This document shows positions 6,458 to 9,903 of a DNA stretch of 9,903 bases, in pieces. How positions within the stretch are numbered: the stretch's first letter is position 1; each line of letters starts with the position of its first letter. The notes below the pieces were generated by a model, which saw nothing but the letters and a program-made list of their open reading frames with translations, had not been told where the DNA came from and did no database searches. Position numbers and translations under genes: made by a program. Origin of the DNA: Acidobacteriota bacterium (lineage in GTDB: Bacteria; Acidobacteriota; Vicinamibacteria; Vicinamibacterales; CAVVIG01). The stretch lies in NCBI GenBank assembly GCA_003222455.1, contig QHWF01000149.1, positions 3,429 to 13,331 of the forward strand, read 5' to 3'.

Positions 6458-8271
6458 TGCCCGAATACGAGACACACGACCACGACGTGCTCGTCATCGG
6501 CGCCGGCGGCGCCGGCTTGCGGGCGGCCATCGAGGCGTCGGCCGCGGGCGTGACCGTCGGTCTGGTCTGCAAGTCGCTCCTGGGCAAGGCCCACACCGTG
6601 ATGGCCGAAGGCGGCATCGCAGCGGCGCTCGCGAACGTCGACGATCGCGACAACTGGAAGGTGCATTTCGCCGACACGATGCGCGGCGGCCAGTACGTGA
6701 ACAACTGGCGCATGGCGGAACTGCACGCGAAGGAGGCGCCCGATCGCGTGCGTGAGCTCGAGGCCTGGGGCGCGATGTTCGATCGGACGAAGGACGGGCG
6801 CATCCTGCAGCGCAATTTCGGCGGGCACCGGTATCCGCGGCTCGCGCACGTCGGCGATCGCACCGGCCTCGAGATGATCCGCACGCTGCAGGATCACGGG
6901 ATCCATCAGGGCATCGACGTGCACATGGAGTGCACGATCATCCGTCTGCTCAAGGACGGCGAGCGTGTCGTCGGCGCATTCGGGTACGAGCGCGAGCGGG
7001 GCCGCTTCAAAGTGTTTCGCGCCCGTGCCGTGGTGCTCGCGACCGGCGGCGTCGGCCGCGCGTTCAAGATCACCAGCAACAGCTGGGAGTACACCGGCGA
7101 CGGCCACACCCTCGCGTACGACGCGGGCGCCGACCTCATGGACATGGAATTCGTCCAGTTCCATCCAACCGGGATGGTGTGGCCGCCAAGCGTGAGCGGC
7201 ATCCTGGTCACCGAAGGAGTCCGCGGCGAAGGCGGCGTGCTCAAGAACAATCAGGGCCGCCGCTTCATGTTCGACGACATTCCCGAGAATTACCGATCGC
7301 AGACGGCGGACGACGAGGAGGAGGGCTGGCGGTACACGCAGGGGGACAAAGCCGCGCGGCGGCCGCCGGAGCTGCTCACGCGCGACCACGTCAGCCGCTG
7401 CATCGTGCGCGAGATCAAGTCGGGCCGGGGCAGCCCGCACGGCGGCGTCTATCTGGACATCTCGTGGATCAAAGCGCGCCTGCCGAACGCCGCCGAGCAC
7501 ATCCGGAAAAAGCTGCCGAGCATGTATCACCAGTTCAAGCAGCTGGCCGACATCGACATCACGAAAGAACCCATGGAGGTCGGTCCGACGACGCACTACA
7601 TCATGGGCGGCGTGCGCGTCGACGCCGACACGCAGATGTCGACCGTGCCTGGATTGTTCGCCGCGGGCGAGTGTGCGGCGGGCATCAACGGGGCGAACCG
7701 GCTGGGCGGCAATTCGCTGTCGGATCTGCTCGTGTTCGGCAAGCGCGCCGGTGAGTACGCCGCGCAGTTCGCGAAGACGCAGGTCGCCGGCGCCATCGAC
7801 GCCAGGCAGATCGACGAGGCCGCGCAGCGCGCGCTCGAGCCGTTCGCGCGCGGCACGCGCGGAGAGGGTCCCTATCAGATCCAGTACGCGCTCCAGGACA
7901 TGATGCAGGATCTCGTCGGCATCGTGCGGAACGCGTCCGAGATGCAGCGCGCGCTCCACGGCCTCGAAGAGCTGCGCGCGCGGGCGAACCGCGCCGGTGT
8001 CGGCGGACACCGCGAGTACAATCCTGGCTGGCACGCCGCACTCGACCTGCCCAACCTGTTGACCGTGTCCGAGGCCATCACGCGATCGGCGCTCGAGCGC
8101 CGCGAGAGCCGCGGCGGACACTTCCGCGAGGACTATCCGAGTCGCGATCCGGGGTTCAGCAGCTTCAACTTCATCGTGCGCAAGAACCCCGAAGGCGGCA
8201 TGGACGTCGCGCACGCGCCGATCCCGGACATGCCCGAGGAACTGAGACACGTCATCGAGGAAATGGGTTGA
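6457..8271 (+). CDS. sdhA: succinate dehydrogenase flavoprotein subunit
   Basis: This 604-residue catalytic subunit oxidises succinate to fumarate with covalently bound FAD. The dinucleotide-binding loop is VIGAGGAGLRAA (residues 13-24). The FAD-linking histidine is His46 in AHTVMAEGGI, and ATGGVGRAF (195-203) also belongs to the FAD fold. Catalytic and substrate residues are present: His236 in QFHPTG, Thr252 and Glu253 followed by Arg256 in TEGVRGEGG, His380 in THYIMGGV and Arg415 in NRLGGNSL. The C-terminal helical domain is complete. A start 24 nt upstream (6433) is possible, but the ATG at 6457 was chosen because it overlaps the anchor stop codon by one base and the family N-terminus starts there. 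Length and motifs agree with the SdhA/FrdA family. Succinate oxidation is favoured over fumarate reduction because of the Sdh1-like context, but sequence alone does not exclude reversal. Confidence 0.96.
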   Translation: MPEYETHDHDVLVIGAGGAGLRAAIEASAAGVTVGLVCKSLLGKAHTVMAEGGIAAALANVDDRDNWKVHFADTMRGGQYVNNWRMAELHAKEAPDRVRELEAWGAMFDRTKDGRILQRNFGGHRYPRLAHVGDRTGLEMIRTLQDHGIHQGIDVHMECTIIRLLKDGERVVGAFGYERERGRFKVFRARAVVLATGGVGRAFKITSNSWEYTGDGHTLAYDAGADLMDMEFVQFHPTGMVWPPSVSGILVTEGVRGEGGVLKNNQGRRFMFDDIPENYRSQTADDEEEGWRYTQGDKAARRPPELLTRDHVSRCIVREIKSGRGSPHGGVYLDISWIKARLPNAAEHIRKKLPSMYHQFKQLADIDITKEPMEVGPTTHYIMGGVRVDADTQMSTVPGLFAAGECAAGINGANRLGGNSLSDLLVFGKRAGEYAAQFAKTQVAGAIDARQIDEAAQRALEPFARGTRGEGPYQIQYALQDMMQDLVGIVRNASEMQRALHGLEELRARANRAGVGGHREYNPGWHAALDLPNLLTVSEAITRSALERRESRGGHFREDYPSRDPGFSSFNFIVRKNPEGGMDVAHAPIPDMPEELRHVIEEMG

Positions 8272-8311
8272 TCGGAATCAAGGATACGAAGAACTTTGGT
8301 GCTGAACGCTC

Positions 8312-9055
8312 ATGGCTGAACAAAAGGCAACCTTCCAGATCTGGCGCGGCGATGCCCGCAGTGGCAGGTTCAGGGAGTACACGACCGAGGTGTCGGAAGG
8401 AATGGTGGTGCTCGACGCCGTGCACCAGATTCAAGCCCGCCAGGCCAACGACCTCGCCGTTCGCTGGAACTGCAAAGCGGGCAAGTGCGGATCGTGTTCC
8501 GCCGAAGTGAACGGCCATCCGCGCCTGATGTGCATGACGCGCTTGAACCAGCTCGATCTGTCGAAGCCGGTCACCATCGAGCCGATGCGCGCCTTCCCGC
8601 CCATCAGGGATCTCGTCACCGACGTGTCGTGGAACTTCCGCACGAAGCTCGGCATCCGGCGGTTCACGCCACGCCCGCCCGAAGCCGACGGCACGTGGCG
8701 GATGTCACAGGTGGACGTCGAACGGGTGCAGGAGTTCCGGAAGTGCATCGAGTGTTTTCTGTGCCAGGACGTCTGCCACGTGCTGCGCGAGCATCACCTC
8801 TTCGACCAGTTCGTCGGGCCGCGCCACCTCGTCTACGCCGCCGCCCTCGAAATGAATCCGATCGACACCGAGAATCGCTCGCGTGATCTGAAGAACACGC
8901 ACGGCATTGGCTACTGCAACATCACGAAATGCTGTACGAAGGTGTGTCCCGAGGGGATCACCATCACCGACAATGCGATTATCCCGCTCAAGGAACGTGT
9001 GATCGATCAGCTCTACGACCCGGTCGCCAAGCTGTTCAGGATGCTGCGACAGTGA
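8312..9055 (+). CDS. sdhB: succinate dehydrogenase iron-sulfur subunit
   Basis: This 247-residue subunit carries electrons from the flavin to the membrane anchor through three clusters. The N-terminal plant-ferredoxin-like domain binds 2Fe-2S by Cys54, Cys59, Cys62 and Cys74 (CKAGKCGSC, then RLMC). The C-terminal domain holds Cys145, Cys148, Cys151 and Cys155 (CIECFLCQDVC) and Cys202, Cys208 and Cys212 (CNITKCCTKVCPEG). This spacing is the usual one for the 4Fe-4S and 3Fe-4S centres. An extra cysteine, Cys207, sits beside Cys208. The residue after Cys155 is His rather than the common Pro. The gene lies 40 nt after sdhA, with no strong ribosome site in the gap. No frame damage is seen. Confidence 0.95.
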   Translation: MAEQKATFQIWRGDARSGRFREYTTEVSEGMVVLDAVHQIQARQANDLAVRWNCKAGKCGSCSAEVNGHPRLMCMTRLNQLDLSKPVTIEPMRAFPPIRDLVTDVSWNFRTKLGIRRFTPRPPEADGTWRMSQVDVERVQEFRKCIECFLCQDVCHVLREHHLFDQFVGPRHLVYAAALEMNPIDTENRSRDLKNTHGIGYCNITKCCTKVCPEGITITDNAIIPLKERVIDQLYDPVAKLFRMLRQ

Positions 9056-9066
9056 ACGAGTTCAGT

Positions 9067-9148
9067 AATTCGGAATTCGGAATTCGGAATTCAGAATTCG
9101 TTCGCATGTTGCCGCATTCCGAATTCTGCATTCCGAATTCCGAATTTC
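9067..9148. repeat. heptamer-built 29-bp hairpin between sdhB and the TPR gene
   Basis: The left arm is AATTCGG in three exact copies (9067-9087), then AATTCAG and AATTCG (to 9100). The right arm (9114-9148) has five 7-bp units, GCATTCC, GAATTCT, GCATTCC, GAATTCC and GAATTTC, inverted relative to the left. Pairing 9072-9100 with 9120-9148 gives 29 positions: 27 Watson-Crick pairs, one G-U and one T/C mismatch, around a 19-nt loop. Six GAATTC sites lie within about 70 bp. The hairpin ends one base before the GGAGG of the next gene and has no T-run after it. It could act as an mRNA-stability or attenuation structure that separates sdhB from the downstream gene, or be a selfish repeat. Confidence 0.85.
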
Positions 9149-9149
9149 T

Positions 9150-9154
9150 GGAGG
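9150..9154 (+). promoter_or_regulatory. ribosome binding site of the TPR gene
   Basis: GGAGG stands 4 nt before the ATG at 9159, directly against the foot of the hairpin ending at 9148. The hairpin does not contain the site, so ribosome access would depend on the foot staying single-stranded. Confidence 0.75.
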
Positions 9155-9158
9155 TCGA

Positions 9159-9665
9159 ATGGAGTTCACCCTGAAACCTCTCTCGCTCGAGGCCGTGCCG
9201 CGGGCACTGGCCAAGGCCGAGCGGTACCGCCTGCTCAACGAGCCCGGAGAAGCCGAGAGCATCTGTCTGGACGCGCTGGACGCCGATCCCGACAACCAGG
9301 AAGCCCTCGTCACGATGCTGCTCGCGCTCACCGAGCAGTTCGACGAGGATGCGACGGCCGCGTTGACCCGCGCGAGCGCCTGCGTGGCGCGAATCCAAAG
9401 CGAATACGAGCGCGCGTACTACACCGGGATCGTCTGGGAGCGTCGCGCGAAGGCGCGGATCAAACGCGGCGTGCCCGACTGCGGCCCACGCGCGTACGAG
9501 TGGCTGCGCGAGGCGATGACCTGGTACGAGAAGGCCGAGGCCGTCCGGCCGCCGGGCAACGACGACGCGCTGCTGCGCTGGAATGCCTGCGCCCGTCTGA
9601 TCATGCGCGACCGTCGCTTGGTCCCGTCGGGAGAAGAACGAGGCGAGCCCCTCCTGCTGGAGTGA
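9159..9665 (+). CDS. small TPR-like protein after the sdh operon
   Basis: This 168-residue protein has no signal peptide or membrane segment and is mostly helical. Two regions resemble tetratricopeptide units: about residues 13-50 (LAKAERYRLLNEPGEAESICLDALDADPDNQEAL) and about 112-145 (YEWLREAMTWYEKAEAVRP, followed by ALLRWNACARL). TPR proteins act as binding platforms; the partner is unknown. The gene is downstream of sdhB on the same strand, 103 nt away, with a heptamer hairpin in between and its own good ribosome site. It may be part of the same transcript, and a role in assembly or regulation of the dehydrogenase is possible but unproven. It ends 7 nt before the stop codon of the convergent gene. 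Confidence 0.78.
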   Translation: MEFTLKPLSLEAVPRALAKAERYRLLNEPGEAESICLDALDADPDNQEALVTMLLALTEQFDEDATAALTRASACVARIQSEYERAYYTGIVWERRAKARIKRGVPDCGPRAYEWLREAMTWYEKAEAVRPPGNDDALLRWNACARLIMRDRRLVPSGEERGEPLLLE

Positions 9666-9672
9666 GCGTTGA

Positions 9673-9903
9673 TCAGCCCTCTGCGGTCACCGTGTCGGTC
9701 GCGGTTGGCGTCTCCCATCGCCCCGAGTCCGCCGACCGGACAATCGCATCGATGACTGCCATGTTCCTGACCGAATCCTCGAGGAGATACGCGGGCGCAC
9801 GGTCCCCTCGCACGGCCTGCGAGAAGAGATCGGCCTGAAGCGTGTACTGGTCGCACGCTTCCACTTCGATTCGCTCACGGCCTCCGCCGGACAGATCGGA
9901 GCC
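9673..9903 (-). CDS. Gfo/Idh/MocA family oxidoreductase, C-terminal part
   Basis: Only the last 76 codons are in the window; the gene continues past the right edge. The visible stretch reads DQYTLQADLFSQAVRGDR, then LLEDSVRNMAVIDAIVRSADSGRWE. This is the typical C-terminal end of NAD(P)-dependent Gfo/Idh/MocA sugar or polyol dehydrogenases, where the last helices pack against the substrate domain. The N-terminal Rossmann fold is not visible, so the substrate cannot be named. A GTG at 9864 is in frame but is unlikely to be the real start, because the family sequence continues upstream of it. The gene converges on the TPR gene with 7 bp between the stop codons and no room for a terminator hairpin between them. 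Confidence 0.75.
   Translation of the reverse strand, partial: GSDLSGGGRERIEVEACDQYTLQADLFSQAVRGDRAPAYLLEDSVRNMAVIDAIVRSADSGRWETPTATDTVTAEG

Noticed and set aside
5690..6475. 261-codon minus-strand open frame opposite the sdh anchor gene
   Set aside because: It is dominated by Arg, Glu, Asp and Pro with no recognisable fold, and it mirrors the membrane-protein codons of the anchor.
6406..8250. 614-codon open frame antisense to sdhA
   Set aside because: It lies wholly opposite an intact SdhA with all catalytic residues. Its translation is His/Arg/Ala/Val-rich with no domain signal, as expected from antisense frames in GC-rich genes.

Overview
The window is GC-rich and gene-dense. It looks like a chromosomal piece of a Gram-negative bacterium, most probably Acidobacteriota (Vicinamibacteria-like). 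That placement is inferred from an Oar-like TonB-dependent receptor with an N-terminal carboxypeptidase-regulatory domain, from a succinate dehydrogenase whose gene order and anchor type recall mycobacterial Sdh1, and from general protein style. No rRNA, tRNA, transposase, CRISPR or phage gene was seen.

Layout. The left third is read on the minus strand: a TonB-dependent outer-membrane receptor (start at 3803) followed by a secreted protein with a POTRA-like N-terminal region and HEAT-like repeats (1089 to 40). The receptor's 3' end looks damaged. The expected C-terminal beta-strand ending in Phe is still present, but in another frame, so the reading frame runs 37 nt into the next gene. A 91-bp spacer containing a 12-bp palindrome separates the receptor from a divergent GNAT acetyltransferase (3895-4398, +). 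Next comes a 315-bp gene-free stretch (4399-4713) holding two opposed arrays of degenerate 7-bp repeats around a spacer of about 100 bp, and then a patatin-like phospholipase (4714-5586).

The central block is a succinate dehydrogenase operon read on the plus strand: a five-helix membrane anchor (5648-6457), the flavoprotein SdhA (6457-8271, overlapping the anchor stop by 1 nt) and the iron-sulfur protein SdhB (8312-9055). A plausible sigma-70 promoter overlaps the patatin stop codon. The anchor carries conserved-looking Cys and His residues near its last two helices. They could ligate a membrane-embedded Rieske-type cluster, as reported for mycobacterial Sdh1. Together the three proteins would oxidise succinate to fumarate and pass electrons through flavin and three Fe-S clusters to membrane quinone. 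A small TPR protein (9159-9665) follows, separated from sdhB by a 29-bp hairpin built from a 7-bp repeat. The window ends in the 3' part of a convergent Gfo/Idh/MocA-family oxidoreductase gene (9673 to beyond 9903, minus).

The most unusual items are the two intergenic 7-bp-period inverted arrays, which share a design but not a sequence, and the frame-shifted receptor terminus. No complete undescribed multi-gene system is evident.
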